From NCBI GenBank assembly GCA_001600415.1, contig BCJX01000006.1:1548364-1612363 (forward strand): DNA of 64,000 nt. Direction: 5' to 3'. The notes beneath the pieces were generated by a model. The model worked only from the letters and a program-made list of their open reading frames with translations. It was not told the origin of the DNA and ran no database searches. Shown here in pieces: positions 44,198-56,057 of this stretch. Numbering within the stretch: position 1 is the first letter of the stretch; each line of letters begins with the position of its first letter. Made by a program: the position numbers and the translations under genes. This stretch comes from Pascua guehoae (lineage: Eukaryota > Basidiomycota > Tremellomycetes > Trichosporonales > Trichosporonaceae).

Positions 44198-46014
44198 ATG
44201 TCCGCTACTCTCCGCCAACGCGCCACCGACGGCGAGGCCCAGAAGGCCACCCTCATCCGCGAGGCTGAGGAGCTCGAGCTCACCGAGGGCCAGAGGTGAG
44301 TGTTGTGGGCCATGCCGTCGCAACGGCTGGGGCGGGGGGCAGCCTAGGGTTGTGACCCCATCCCCTTGCTTGGCGCCACGGTGCTTGGCGTGAAACGCAA
44401 GCACGCACTAACAGCCAGGTTCATTGTCCCAAACTACACCATCAAGCAGCTCCTCGATGCTATCCCGTGAGTGTTTGCCGCCACCCGCTGGCCTTTGCTG
44501 GCTGTCACCACTGCTTTTGCCTGTGGTNNTGCCCCCCCCCCCCCCCTGTCTGCCCACCGTGCATCTTTGCACTTTTGTCGCCGGCCGATTCCGCCCGATC
44601 GATCGGATGCAGTTACTTCCGCCACCCGCGAACACACTGCATGCCACTACCATAGCGAAGACTATTAGCCTCACCAATATACCCGGACTACCAGCTAACC
44701 ACCCAGGGCGCACTGCTACAAGCGTTCGGCACTCCGCTCGTCGCTGTACGTGCTCCAGGACGTGACCGCGATCGCCATCCTGGTCTGGTGCTCGTTCCAC
44801 ATTGACTCGTTCCTCGCAAAGTTGTGAGTATATCCGAGTCGGCAGTCGACGTGTAGATTGGGATTGCTGCAAAGTCAATCTTGGATCACCGATCCGATCA
44901 CACGGGCACCTCGGTTGCAGGCAATTGTGGCTGACGTACTAGCAACCTTGCGCCGGTCCCGTACTACGCTGCCCGCGCCCTTCTGTGGACTGCGTACTCT
45001 GTCATGACTGGTCTCTTTGGCACTGGTCTCTGGGTCATTGCCCACGAGTGTGGCCACCAGGCCTACTCGCCGTCCAAGGCGATCAACAACTCGGTCGGAT
45101 GGGTCCTCCACTCTGCGCTCCTCGTGCCCTACCACTCGTGGCGCATCTCGCACGGTCGCCACCACGCCGCCACTGGCCACCTTACGCGCGACGAGGTCTT
45201 TGTCCCCAAGACGCGCTCGCAGCTCGGCATCTCTGCGCAGAAGTGCGAGGAGGAGGCCAAGGGCATCAACGTTCCCGCGTGGCGTCAGGCCGAGCTCCGT
45301 GAGGCCCTCGAGGAGTCGCCCATCATGACTCTTTGGAACCTGTTCCTCCACCAGCTCTTTGGCTGGCCCCTCTACCTGATCAAGAACGCGTCTGGCCAGA
45401 AGTCGTACCCCAAGGGCACCAACCACTTCAACCCGTCATCGGTCATCTTCCGCCCCTCGCAGTACTGGGACATTATCATTTCGGACATTGGCATTGTCGC
45501 CACGTTTGCCGTCCTTGGCACCTGGGTCTACTACCGCGGCTTCCGTGAGATGTTTGTCCTCTACTTCCTGCCCTACCTCCAGGTCAACCACTGGCTCGTC
45601 TTCATCACCTACCTCCAGCACACCGACCCTGTTCTCCCCCACTACTCGGCCAAGACCTGGACCTTTGCTCGCGGTGCCCTTGCCACCATTGACCGCAACA
45701 TCCTCGGCCCCATCTCGGACATTTGCCTCCACGGTATCACCGACACGCACGTCTCGCACCACATCTCGTCCAAGATCCCCCACTACAACGCCTGGGAGGC
45801 CACTGAGGCCCTCAAGAAGTTCCTTGGCCCCCACTACCACTTCTCCCCCGAGAGCACCTTCAAGGCCTTTTACCGCTCGTACCGCGAGTGCATCTTCATT
45901 GAGGACGACGCCGACATTGCCTTCTTCAAGAACGCTTCCGGCGTCGCCCAGAAGGTCGGCATCGAGGAGGGCGGCAACGTCTCCGACTCGGGTGTGGACG
46001 CTTCGTCCAAGTAG
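44198..46014 (+). CDS. delta-12 fatty acid desaturase (FAD2-type), 444 aa
   Basis: Exons 44198-44295, 44419-44466, 44707-44823 and 44943-46014 join in frame. ER membrane enzyme that converts oleate to linoleate. The three histidine boxes that bind the di-iron centre are intact: HECGH (122-126), HGRHH (158-162) and HVSHH (357-361). Membrane helices flank them (VTAIAILVWCSFHIDSFLAK, SVMTGLFGTGLWVIA, IIISDIGIVATFAVLGTWVY, VLYFLPYLQVNHWLVF). The spacing fits the delta-12 rather than the delta-9 class (no fused cytochrome b5). Two ambiguous bases (44528-44529) lie in the second intron next to a C-run and do not affect coding. A delta-15/omega-3 specificity cannot be excluded from sequence alone. 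Confidence 0.95.
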
Positions 46015-46625
46015 ATGTGCCATTGAACGGGGACCGAGGTTTGTGTCGCCTTTTTAAAACAACGGCAGCACGCACCTTGGATTTCTTGTTGGTGCAGCAG
46101 AAACCTCGTGGGATGCTCATTTGCCCGCGAGGTGTAGTGGCCTGGGGCTAGTACGTATACACGACTCAAAACCATTATACATCTTCACGAGAGGGACGGC
46201 GGATGCCCATGGGTAACACGGCTCCTGCTTGTCGTTTCATGCATATCATTACACCGGGACAGAGTGGCGGGGAACGTGATGGTGAGACGTCGGCTATGAA
46301 GGGGCGTGTACTGCCGCTCGAGGAGACGTCGAGCCTGACGTCAGTTATAGTTGCGGCAACTAGTGTGATACCAAGTGAGAGCTGCCCCACACTGCTGCGA
46401 GTGAAAGGCACGCTGTGCTCCGTGGGGTCAAATGCGGGGCCATGGGCTTTACGCACCTTCCGCGCAAAGCCAAGACGGGCAGGCTGTGAAGCAGCCTGCT
46501 TAGAGTGACGGACAGTTTGCACTCTAAAGTGGGAGAGGGGCAGCGGAGCGCCGCTGTATTTCATGTCTCCTGATGCCTATTCGAGCCTTGAGCTAGAGTT
46601 GCTCTGGTCGTCAACAGCAGATGTG
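46015..46625. other. downstream of desaturase, no gene seen
   Basis: No supported gene between the desaturase stop and the tRNA-end duplication. Confidence 0.55.
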
Positions 46626-47225
46626 AGTGATCCCTGGGAGTCGGACTGCTGGACAGATGGGGCTTACTGCATCAATTGGAGTTAATGCCGGAAATCGCAT
46701 TGGGCGCAGTGTCAGTGGAGTATTATTTATAAACGGAAGCTAATATTTGAATTCAGACCACAAATCCTTCCACCGCCAGCTTGAGTTGGTGGCATCGCGT
46801 CGAAGTTCTGAGCCGCTAGAATATGCATGCTGAACAGAATGTCATGATTCCTTCTCTATACAGTCCTCAGATTTATGCAGAGTCTCAAGATGCAAATAAT
46901 AACATTCTGCGCAGAAAGCAAAAAGGGTTTCCGGACGAAGTTCCAACCGTTGTGACTCTCGACGCGAGTGGAAGTTCAATGTCCTCTAAATCATGCATTT
47001 CTCAACGGATTCGAGTGGTTCCTTCTCTCTCCGATCGGCAAGGGCTAGGAGAACTATTATGCATAGAGGATGGCATGATTTTGGGAGTTTTTGGAAGGTT
47101 TTGGGTGGTTTATACCCTTTGTGGCACCCAACTTGGTTCGTCCCCGTTCTGGCAGTCAAAGCTCATCAAAAAGGCTCTGGTATGCATCGAATAAAGGCCA
47201 AAAAAGCAGTGATCCCTGGGAGTCG
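46626..47225. mobile_element. AT-rich 582-bp unit bounded by duplicated tRNA-Cys 3' end
   Basis: The 18-base sequence agtgatccctgggagtcg occurs at 46626-46643 and again at 47208-47225. The second copy is exactly the last 18 bases of the minus-strand tRNA-Cys gene (discriminator, acceptor strand and start of the T arm). The 564 bases between the copies are clearly richer in A and T than the flanks and hold no convincing frame. A direct repeat ending precisely at a tRNA 3' end resembles the att duplication left by site-specific integration. A tandem duplication of part of the tRNA is the alternative. Confidence 0.45.
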
Positions 47226-47301
47226 AACCCAGGACCACCAGATAGGTATCTGGAGAATGCAGAAGTTGCAATCTGATGCTCTACCGCTGAGCTAGGACCA
47301 C
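47208..47301 (-). tRNA. tRNA-Cys (GCA) with 22-nt intron
   Basis: Acceptor gtggtcc/ggatcac; D stem gctc/gagc; anticodon stem tcaga/tctgg; anticodon GCA (47267-47269); T arm ctggg-ttcgact-cccag; discriminator T. The intron is 47244-47265 at position 37/38. A six-T run follows within 10 bases. Its 3' end is duplicated 582 bp away. Confidence 0.93.
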
Positions 47302-47539
47302 TTGAGATACTGAGGATGAGTTGGGAGGCTTTTGAGGCCGTTTGCGACACAGAGGTGTGATGGTGTGGCGGCGCCACACTCGAATTTTGCCTCCGTCCAA
47401 TTTCGGAGAGCACGTGATCGGCCCTCAAGGTGGAGGTAGTCCTCCAGGTTCAGAAAAGAGGACGACCAGGGTAGCCACATGTAGTGGAATCTAACCTTCT
47501 CCATGATGACAAGGAGTCCATTAAAGTAGCTTTTGTGAA

Positions 47540-47643
47540 GTCTGAATAGTCTAGTCGGTTAGGGCGTGGGTCTCATATGATCATATATGAGCCTCGAACG
47601 AGGTAGCGATCCCAAAACCCGAGTTCGATTCTCGGTTCGGACA
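47540..47643 (+). tRNA. elongator tRNA-Met (CAT) with 31-nt intron
   Basis: Acceptor gtctgaa/ttcggac; D stem gtct/gggc with wobble pairs; anticodon loop ctcata with CAT (47574-47576); anticodon stem tgggt/tccca with one T-T closing mismatch like that of yeast elongator Met; T arm ccgag-ttcgatt-ctcgg; discriminator A; TTTTT shortly after. The intron is 47578-47608. The T loop is of the ordinary type, so elongator rather than initiator. An Ile tRNA with a modified CAT anticodon is not expected in nuclear DNA. Confidence 0.88.
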
Positions 47644-49617
47644 GATCTTTTTGGGGCTTGTGGAACACGCTTGCACCATGTTGTTGTTGTTTTGAACCAA
47701 TTACCCGTACTGGATCCACTGTTTCAGAAGGTTGGGAAGAGTGCAGAGTGAACAGGCAAAAGTCATTCAAGTCCTACCCATACTCGCGCGATCATGTCGC
47801 ACCCGAGCCCGACAAGGCTCTGTTCCCAACGCCTCTCGGCAACGAGACTGCTCACGGAGGCGTATCCACTGTCTCTCGTTCACATGAGAGCGAGGCCTTG
47901 GGGTATAGCCCGGCAGCCCAGCCTCCAAGATCCACAAGACGCAGGATCCACAACATGCCCCGGGCTGGACCGGAACGATCATCACGAGTCAACTCTGTGT
48001 TTCGGATCAAATCGTTATCGACGGTCCCTTGCTGCAGCAAATAATCAGATAGCCGATTATCATCATGGCTTGTGGAGGTCTCCGGATCAGACGCATGCCG
48101 GGCAGAAAGTCTTGTCCAAAAGTTGCCTGCCGCACCGGTAACTGGATGCCGTGTACGCCGTAGCAGTCCAAGTTGCGACCAGCGGACCGGATACCTTCCA
48201 TGTCGGACCGGGGGGGTGTATCGCCTGGCTGCCGGTGACGGGCAAATTTCTGTGGAAGGTTTGTCGGTGTAGATCATGCCGGCAAAGCATTGATCGACAG
48301 GGACGGGCAGCACGTGTGGCATGCGATGTGGTGTGGCATGTGTAGCATGCCATTAGCAGTTGGTATGCTCGACAGCTGATCCGAAGGACACATAGTCATG
48401 TCACTATGATGTGTACTGCCCCACTTGAGGGCTGGTCTGGCGATCACCCCACGTCTCGGTGTTGTCCATTCTCGGATTTTTACCACCGTGTTGCCTCTGC
48501 TATCTCTCACTAACCTCCACTGACTCGGTCAACGCTCTGTGCTCACACGCTACCTCGTGTGACAAGCCATGCTAAGGCCGATTCCGGATTCCGGTGCCCG
48601 AGCTCCTCGCAGACATTCACCACCTCCGCTTGACCAACTGCCGATAGCCGGTTTATTTGTATCGCAGACTTGTTCCGCCAGACTATCCCAATGCGACACT
48701 GTTCAATGCCGTCCAGCACGAAACAGACACGCGATGTCGGCGCGCGCTGAACTGGCCGCGTCCCGTAGGGGACCCAATGGTGGCCCACGGCAATGCGCCA
48801 TTGAGAGCCGGGCAGCCCCTTGTCTCAACACGTTGACTTGTGGAATACAAATCAGCTTTTCCTGGGCTTGCTACCAATCAGTTCGGTCAACCGCTGGCGG
48901 AACCAATTTGAACGCTTGTTTGGCTCACAAACGCACGCCAAGCAGAGCAACGGTCCCTTGCGCAGCCGCAGCGGCGCGGGGGCCGCATCGTCATCAGCTC
49001 ACCAAGCCGGCGGGAAATCTCCCGAAATGATCGGAGACGGCGTCCACATGTCCCGGCACTGCCCCTGCACTGCCCGAGGTGCGTTACGTTTATCCTTGGT
49101 CCTCGAAGGTCCCAGAGACGTGTCTGGTCGCAAGAGTAGCACTGCTTCAGGGCAAGCCCAACCCCCTGCCCCGTCATCGCCACCGCGTTTCGCTCCTTGT
49201 CGTCGCCAAAGCGTCGGCCGGTGCTCGGCTAAGAAGCAAGCCGGTCAAGAGCAAGACGATGACTTTTCTAGCTTGCAACCACTCTTCCACTCACTATCTA
49301 AGCCCGACGACTGCATTGGGAGCTGGACAAATCCCCCACCATCATCGCTACCTCGAACCAAACACAGCACACACATAGACTATCAAGAAACATGGCGTTC
49401 CCAAGGCCTAAGCCGACGACGGTGCGTTTGTGGCCCACGTCACCAACAAAGACCGAGGAGATCCCAATAGCTGACGACAACAGATGGAGACGCTCGCAAT
49501 GGTTGGTATCGACGCGTGCCGTTGTGGTCGTGAGCCTGACCAGCGCCTCGGCGGATGGATACCTATCCATCGCCGAGTCGCTGGACAGACCATCGACAAC
49601 ACTCACTCGCCGTCACC
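47644..49617. other. intergenic upstream of acyl-CoA oxidase
   Basis: No gene is supported in 47644-49390. Two possible small 5' exons of the acyl-CoA oxidase (ATG at 49392 followed by a GTGCGT donor; and 49484-49501) lie at its end; see that entry. Confidence 0.5.
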
Positions 49618-51954
49618 ATGCCAAGTACGGTCACTGACATGCTACAGGAGCGGTCCAACCCGCCCTTCAACATCCGCAAGCTGGCCATCAAGATGCACGG
49701 CTCGGAGCGTGCCCTTGTCCTCAAGGAGAAGTTTATGGCCGAGGTGAGCCACCCCCAGCGTGAACCCAGCTTGAATAGCCTGTTCTGACTGCAGATTGCG
49801 CGCCACCCCGCGTTCAAGAACGATGACATCCACGACCTGTCGACGGATGAGATCCGCGAGCGTACCATGGAGAAGGCAAGTCGCGGTGGCGACAGGCCGT
49901 GCGTGTGGTAAAATAGCTGACCCAGGCAGTTTGCGTCCATGGTCTACTTTGTCACCACCGAGTCGATCGAGACGTTTACTCTGCGCATGCAGGTGAGCGA
50001 GAGGGATGCGAACGGGCCCAACGGTTCTTTTTGCTAACAGCAGCTCGTTGGCATTGCCGACCCTGCCTTCTGGACGCGTTTCGGTGTCCACTACGGCCTC
50101 TTCCTCGGCGCGCTCCGCAGTGGCGCGACCGCCAACCAGATGAGTGAGTACCCAGCGGGTCGTAACCGCCAACAAACGCGCACACACACATGTGGACTTT
50201 TCTAACGCACAGGCTACTGGATCAGCAAGGGCGTTCTCGGGCTGAACGGTGTGGTCGGCTGCTTTGCTATGACCGAGCTTGCGCACGGCTCCAACGTTGC
50301 TGGTCTCGAGACGACGGCTACGTTTGACCCGGACACGGACGAGTTTGTCATCCACACTCCTCACCTGGGTGCGACCAAGTGGTGGATTGGTGGCGCTGCG
50401 TCGAGCGCAACGCACGCGGCCGTCTTTGCCCAGCTCATTATCAACGGCAAGCGCCACGGTGTCAAGACGTTTGTGACGCAGCTGCGCGACACCAAGACGT
50501 TCCGCCTGCTGCCCGGTATCACCATTGGCGACATTGGCAAGAAGATGGGCCGTGACGGCATTGACAATGGCTACATCCAGTTCACCTATGTGCGCGTGCC
50601 CCGCGCGCACATGCTCATGAAGCACACCCAAGTGTCGCGTGAGGGTGTTGTGACCGAGCCGCCTCTTGCGCAGCTCACGTACGGTGCGCTCCTTGGCGGC
50701 CGCACGGCCATGGTGACCGACTCGTCCAACTCTGCCAAGAAGGCGCTCACCATTGCGGTGCGCTACGCGGCTGTGCGCCGCCAGTTTGCTGCGAGCGGCG
50801 CAAAGGTCGAGACGCAGATTATCGACTACCCCATCCACCAGCGCCGCATCATGCCCCTCGTCGCGCAGGCGGTCGCCATGGGCTTTACGGGCCTCAAGCT
50901 CCAGGACATGTACGAGGACATGACGCAGTCGCTCGACCGCCTCAAGCCCGGAGACAAGGATGTCGAGGACATTATCGAAAAGCTCAAGGAGACGCACGCG
51001 ACCTCGGCCGGTCTCAAGGCCTTCTGCACCTGGGCGTGTCTTGACACGATTGACCGCTGTCGCCAGACCCTCGGTGGCCACGGCTACTCTGCCTACTCCA
51101 ACTTCCCGGCCATGTACGCCGACTTTGCCGTCCAGTGCACGTGGGAGGGTGACAACACGATTCTCAGCCTCCAGGCGGGCCGTTCGCTCGTCGGCGCATG
51201 GGCCGATGCGGCAAAGGGCCGCAAGCTCGCGCCCGGTGTCGCGTACCTGGGCGCCCCCGGTGTTCTCACCGCAAAGTCGGACGGCTCGCTGTCGCCCGAG
51301 GACATTTCGCGCGCATTCCACTGCGTCGCGGCCAATGTTGTCAAGAAGGCCGCCACCGACTATGCCAACTTCCTCAAGGCCGGCAAGAGCAAGGAGGACG
51401 CCATGGAGGCGTGCTCGCACAGCCGCTTCATTGCCGCAAAGCTCCACACGGTCAACTACATTTACCAAATGTTCAAGTCGGCCGTCGACGAGATGGACGA
51501 GTCGTCCGAGACGGCCGTCCTCGCCACCGTGTGCAAGCTGTACGGTCTGTGGCAGATTGAAGAGCTCCAGGGCTACTTTTTCAAGTATGGCTACTTTACC
51601 GCCGACCAGATGGACAAGGTCCACTCGACCGTCGACGCACTCTGCCTCGAGGTCCGCGGCTACGCCGTGCCCCTCATCGACTCGTTTGCCCTCTCGGACC
51701 ACATTATCAACTCGCCTCTCGGCAAGTGGGACGGCGCAATCTACGAGTCGTACTTTGACCGCGTCCGCGCGCAGAACCCTCTGCCCAAGGAGCACCCATA
51801 CTTTAACCGCCTCATCAAGCCCCTCCTCGAGCGCGAAAACGTCTCGTACGAGGACCCCGGAGAGGAGATGGACCTCGACGACGAGATCACCGAGCTCGCA
51901 GCCGCGTCAAAGCAGAAGAAGCAGCCGCCCCTCGTCCAGAAGGACGAGGACTAG
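49618..51954 (+). CDS. peroxisomal acyl-CoA oxidase, 703 aa
   Basis: Exons 49618-49743, 49795-49875, 49930-49992, 50044-50143 and 50213-51954. FAD enzyme of the first beta-oxidation step, making trans-2-enoyl-CoA and hydrogen peroxide. N-terminal helical part (DMLQERSNPPFNIRKLA); mid-domain FAMTELAHGSNVAGLETTAT and GATKWWIGGAASSATHAAVF; C-terminal oxidase domains with GGHGYSAYSNFPAMYADF and TWEGDNTILSLQAGR. Family length. No C-terminal SKL-type signal (ends QKDED), so peroxisome import would use another route, as in yeast Pox1. The second intron starts with GC, not GT (AAG|GCAAGT); this is needed to keep the frame. The next acceptor is cagcag, so one Gln is optional. An upstream ATG at 49392 could supply an alternative N-terminus. 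Confidence 0.93.
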
Positions 51955-51964
51955 AGGCCGTGCA

Positions 51965-51987
51965 GTGTGTGTGTGTGTGTGTGTGTG
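51965..51987. repeat. (GT)n microsatellite
   Basis: About eleven GT dinucleotides, eleven bases after the acyl-CoA oxidase stop codon, so probably in its 3' UTR. Confidence 0.95.
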
Positions 51988-52353
51988 CAACGTGTGTGCA
52001 TACGTGCAGAGTGATCTTGTGGGGGAGCAACAAAAAGTGGCAGAAGTACCGTAGCCTGTAGGATACCAGTAGAACTGTCGTAGAGTATGAAGTATGAACA
52101 TTGTCCTTGACGATTGGGACAACTCTGTCCACCCTGGTTAAACAATGGAGGGCCTGGGCGTCGAGGGCCCGTGCGCGGTAGCGGCAACAACAATGCAATT
52201 AATGTCAGTCAGTGCACACACCCACCCTTTTTTTTCTTCTGGCTAGCGCCTGCTCCCATGTAATCCAACCCGCCTTCTGTGCGAGGAAGCACAAGGCATA
52301 AACAATGCGCGCCCCACACTGTCCCCCGTCGTGATCTGACCATCATCACCACA

Positions 52354-53320
52354 ATGTTCAAGCGGCGCAGCTGCACCGACGGGCACATCCTCCTCGGCCT
52401 GGTCCTGACTTTTGCGTCCGGCGCCCTCCTGTGCGTCTCGTCCTCGTCCCACCCTCGGTGCAGACACTGACACTGACACGCCCAGCCTCCTCGCCGCGCT
52501 GTCGGTGCTCGTCATCCACCCGCTCCCGGTCCTCACCACATCCCACCCCCAGGCATCCTACGGCACGCTCGGGTGGTGCAGCCCCGCCCAGTGTGCCGTC
52601 TGGGGTGCCGAGGGTGTACGCGACACGTCAGAGTTTGTGCCCTGGCTCACAAAGGCCGCCTTTCTCGTTCCCGCCGGTGAGGATCAATGCCAGTACCGAC
52701 AACGACAGTATCCCCCCCGCCGCTCCGACTCACACACAGCCGCGGGACTCCAGCTCGTCGCGTTCGTCGTCCTCGTCCTGCACACCGCCGAGCGGGCGGT
52801 GTGCGACAACCATCTCTGGTTCCGCATCCCGGTTGTGAGCACCTTCAGAATCCAGCCACGGTCACACTGCACATCTGCGGCTTCGGGCACGTGGGAGCGT
52901 CTACCCACGTACCCGCCACCGCGCCACCCCTGCCTGTGGCGCCCCCAAATGTTCCGTGCATCTCGGCGACCCCGGCCCATACCCTACTCCAGCGCTAACG
53001 TGCAGTTCCTTGGGGCGGTCGCGGGGACGTTGGCTGGCACGGCGACAGTCGCCCTCCACGCCATTGCGTATCGGCGCTTCAAGGCTGGTGGCGCAGAACC
53101 GCATCTCGGCGCGGCGCTGTGGATCACCATTGCTGGCGCCGTGGTTGGGGTGGTGGCGTGAGTATTATGCCCGGGCAGGGGCAGGCCATGGTCAAGCTTC
53201 CCAGATTGCCCAAGCGTGGCAAGAGAGCTCCTGTTGACATGCAGATTCTTCCTGGGCGGCCCGCCGTACGGTGGTCGTTTCATGTACCGCGCGTCAAAGA
53301 CTTCAGCGTACAATGTCTGA
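52354..53320 (+). CDS. SUR7/PalI (claudin-like) four-helix membrane protein, 196 aa
   Basis: Five short exons: 52354-52430, 52486-52676, 52740-52834, 53006-53157 and 53245-53320. Four hydrophobic helices are visible: HILLGLVLTFASGALLLAAL, LQLVAFVVLVLH, FLGAVAGTLAGTATVALHAI and LWITIAGAVVGVVAFFLG. The long loop after helix 1 contains G-T-L-G-W-C and a second Cys eight-odd residues on, resembling the G-x-W-C signature of the SUR7/PalI/claudin fold of plasma-membrane domain proteins. The tail is short (YGGRFMYRASKTSAYNV). A stop at 53161 is avoided by a GTGAGT donor at 53158; the resulting last exon reads as a natural helix continuation, which supports the splice. The family call rests on topology and the loop motif only. 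Confidence 0.68.
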
Positions 53321-53452
53321 TGCATTGCTGTCAGTGCAACAAGCACTCTGATCAAAAACATGGGCAAATTAGCACCACGCGTCATTGCACAAGTCGAGGT
53401 AAGATTGCATGTGCTACTAAATACAACACAAGCAAGGGCGTACAGACAACGC

Positions 53453-54654
53453 TTAGTCGAAGAGACCGAAGCCCATGTCGTCGTCCGACTCCTCCTCCTC
53501 CTCGACGGCCTCCTCGGCGGCCGGGGCGGCGTCACCACCGGCAGCGCCAGCAGCGGGGGCGGCGGCAGCGGCGAAGGCCTCGGGGTTGGCGAGCATCTCC
53601 TTGATCTGATAATGTCAGCGCTTGTCCAACGAGTGTAGAGCAAGTGTGTTTGTGTGTGGTCGGAAGGGATGGTTGAATCAGAGTGTGAATAGAAGGTCTG
53701 CATCGCACCCGCGGTTAAGCCAGGCATACGCGTGTAAGAAATCTCCAGTGGGAAGAAAAAATTGTTCATCATACGAGGCGGAGAGGGGGGGGGCAGCGGA
53801 AAGCGAAAAACTCACCTTGGCCGAAGCCTCGAAGTCGAAGTCGGTGGCAATCGAGACGGCAAGGATGTCCTTGTAGGCGTTGACGACCGAGTGGGCGACC
53901 GAGGCAATGGTGGGGTAGCCAAGGGCGAGCGAGAGGGCGGCAATGGTCTTGATGCCCGACTGGAACTGCTCGAGAAGCTGCGACTCCTCAACGTCGAGGA
54001 CCGACGAGGGGAAGACGGCACCGTTGTCGTAGACCTGGACAATGGTCATACCGTAGGTGAAGGGCGAGATGTTGAGCATGTTGAGCAGGGTGGCCTCCGA
54101 GGGGCCGACCTTGGAGCCGGCGGCAACGACCTGGACGTCGTTGACGATTTCAATGGTACCACGGGCAATCTTGGTCGGGATGCCGAGGGCCTGGAAGAAC
54201 GAGGTCTTTCCGGGCTCCATGCCGGTGTTGCCGGCGGGGACGAAGACGTTGTCGGGCGCAATGGCACCGGCACGCGCGGGCGCGGCAACCTTGTTCGAGA
54301 TGATAACCTCACGGATGTCCTTGAGGTCACCGTTGGTGAAGACAAAGCCAATGTTGCCCTTGATGAAGGGGAGGATCTTCTCGAACTGGGGGAACTCGGC
54401 GAGGATGGTGCGCAGAGCACGGCGAACCATGGTGTTCTTGCCCATCAGGACAACACCCTTGCCGCGGAGCGACTGGCGGACCAGGTGGCACTGCTGCGAC
54501 GAGACATTGTCAATGTTGACAATGAACACCGAGGCTGCAAGGTTAGCATGACCATTCGGGGGGGTTTGCGCGTGCTCAAACACTCACGGTACTCCTCAAT
54601 GAGAGCACGGAGCTTGGTGAAGTAGAGCTCCTTGTCAGCACGCGAGCCGCCCAT
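53453..54654 (-). CDS. RPP0: 60S acidic ribosomal protein P0 (uL10)
   Basis: Exons 54588-54654, 53816-54534 and 53453-53605; 312 residues, normal for P0. Base of the ribosomal stalk that binds P1/P2 heterodimers and recruits elongation factors. Conserved blocks: [69 protein letters not shown], then an Ala/Glu-rich hinge and the stalk signature [12 protein letters not shown] at the C-terminus. Its stop lies only 132 bp from the stop of the convergent SUR7-like gene. Confidence 0.97.
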
Positions 54655-56057
54655 TTTGACAAAGTTGTTGGTGGGGTGGTGGGGTTAAGAAGAAGAAGTG
54701 TTGCGTCTCCCAAGTGATCTCCTTGTTGAGATCAGAAGGCTGTTTAAAGACTGGGTGGTAGTAAAGAGAAAGCCAACAATGCAAGGTTGCATGCAAAATC
54801 AGACACCCCAGGCAGGCTGCAGGCTCACAGGACTCAGCACCCAGAATTGGCGGGCAACGAAGAAATGGTATGAGGGCCACGTGGCGGAATTTGGCCCGGA
54901 GATTTGTCATGATACATGTGGCGGTCCTGACCGCGATCCCCACGTGCTGTGATCATGGGCATTGTGGGCTCTGCCCGCTCTGAGAGTGGAGAGTGGCGCG
55001 CTAGTGGCGAATTGGGCGTGGGACATGCATGCATGCATCCATGACCACCTCCTTTCAACAAGCACCCTACATACAAACTGCGTGTACACTACTGCTGCTC
55101 TGGGGGCATCAGACAGAGTAGACTCAGATTTGTTTCAAGGAAAATGCTATCGAGATGCAAACGGACCTCTCGATGTGCCTACGCACCACTCGCCAGCACT
55201 ACGGCACACCCACTGTCAAACCCGCACCCGACCGTCCAAGGCCGGAAATCGGACAGCACTGGGAGCCCAATGCTCGACTGGGAGAGTGTCTTGCCTGACG
55301 ACAAGAGGTCTGACCCTTTCACTCTCCAGGACGTCGTTGCGGGTTCCTAGACTCTTTTCCATCGCACAGCATGAGACGCGTTCCTGGTGGGAGACGCGAG
55401 GTAGGAGGAGGCGGGCGGAGAAGTGAGTTTATCGGGTGTAATATTGAACGGCGTGCCAGCTGTGGTAGGTTAGGAGTCGCAATCTACAGTACCGTACAGC
55501 AGTGAATCCACATGAGGCGCGGGTGTGTTTCGAGCAAGAGGAGAGAGGGTTGGAACTTACGGCAGTTCATGCCTAGTGCTTTGACGAAACGCCCTTGTCA
55601 CAGAGAGCCCAGTCCCAGCCGAATGGGGATGCATATTTAGCGTTTGTTTAGACCAGGGAGCATGGGCATAACGGGATAGGCACAAGTCTGTTACTCCAGA
55701 TGGTCACTGCCGTCGAGGCATGCCGCGTGCCGCGTCCAACAAGGTTGTTTGCTGTGCCAACTTCCGACTGATTGTGCACGTTGGGTGCACAGGTTTGTAT
55801 CGCCTCACCACCTCTGCTTCTCTTCATGGCCATCATTCCGCTCTTGTCCTTCTCTTCTTCGTTGTTACCCATCTCGGCACTGTTGCTTTTGTCATTTCCT
55901 CGACCACACCATCTTGAAATCCTCGACATTGGGGTCACGGTCACCTCTCTTCGCCCCTCCTATCTCTCTCTCTCAATCTCTCTCTCTCTCTTTCCTTCTT
56001 TCCTCCTTGTCCCACGGCACTCTCGCCCAAACGCTGGGGCAACACTCTTGGCCGACC
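54655..56057. other. divergent region between P0 and the mucin-like gene
   Basis: No gene is supported. 55930-56057 contains C/T-rich leader sequence including a ctctctctctctcaatctctctctctct tract. The P0 promoter must lie near 54660-55000. Confidence 0.5.

Noticed and set aside
49642..51795. 717-codon open frame on the minus strand
   Set aside because: It lies antisense to the acyl-CoA oxidase exons. Long antisense frames are expected where codons end in C/G; it has no family motif and a shadow-like Arg/Val/Leu composition.
53006..53161. SUR7-like gene ending at the TGA at 53159-53161
   Set aside because: A GTGAGT donor overlaps this stop, and the following exon (53245-53320) continues in phase with a plausible helix end and tail.
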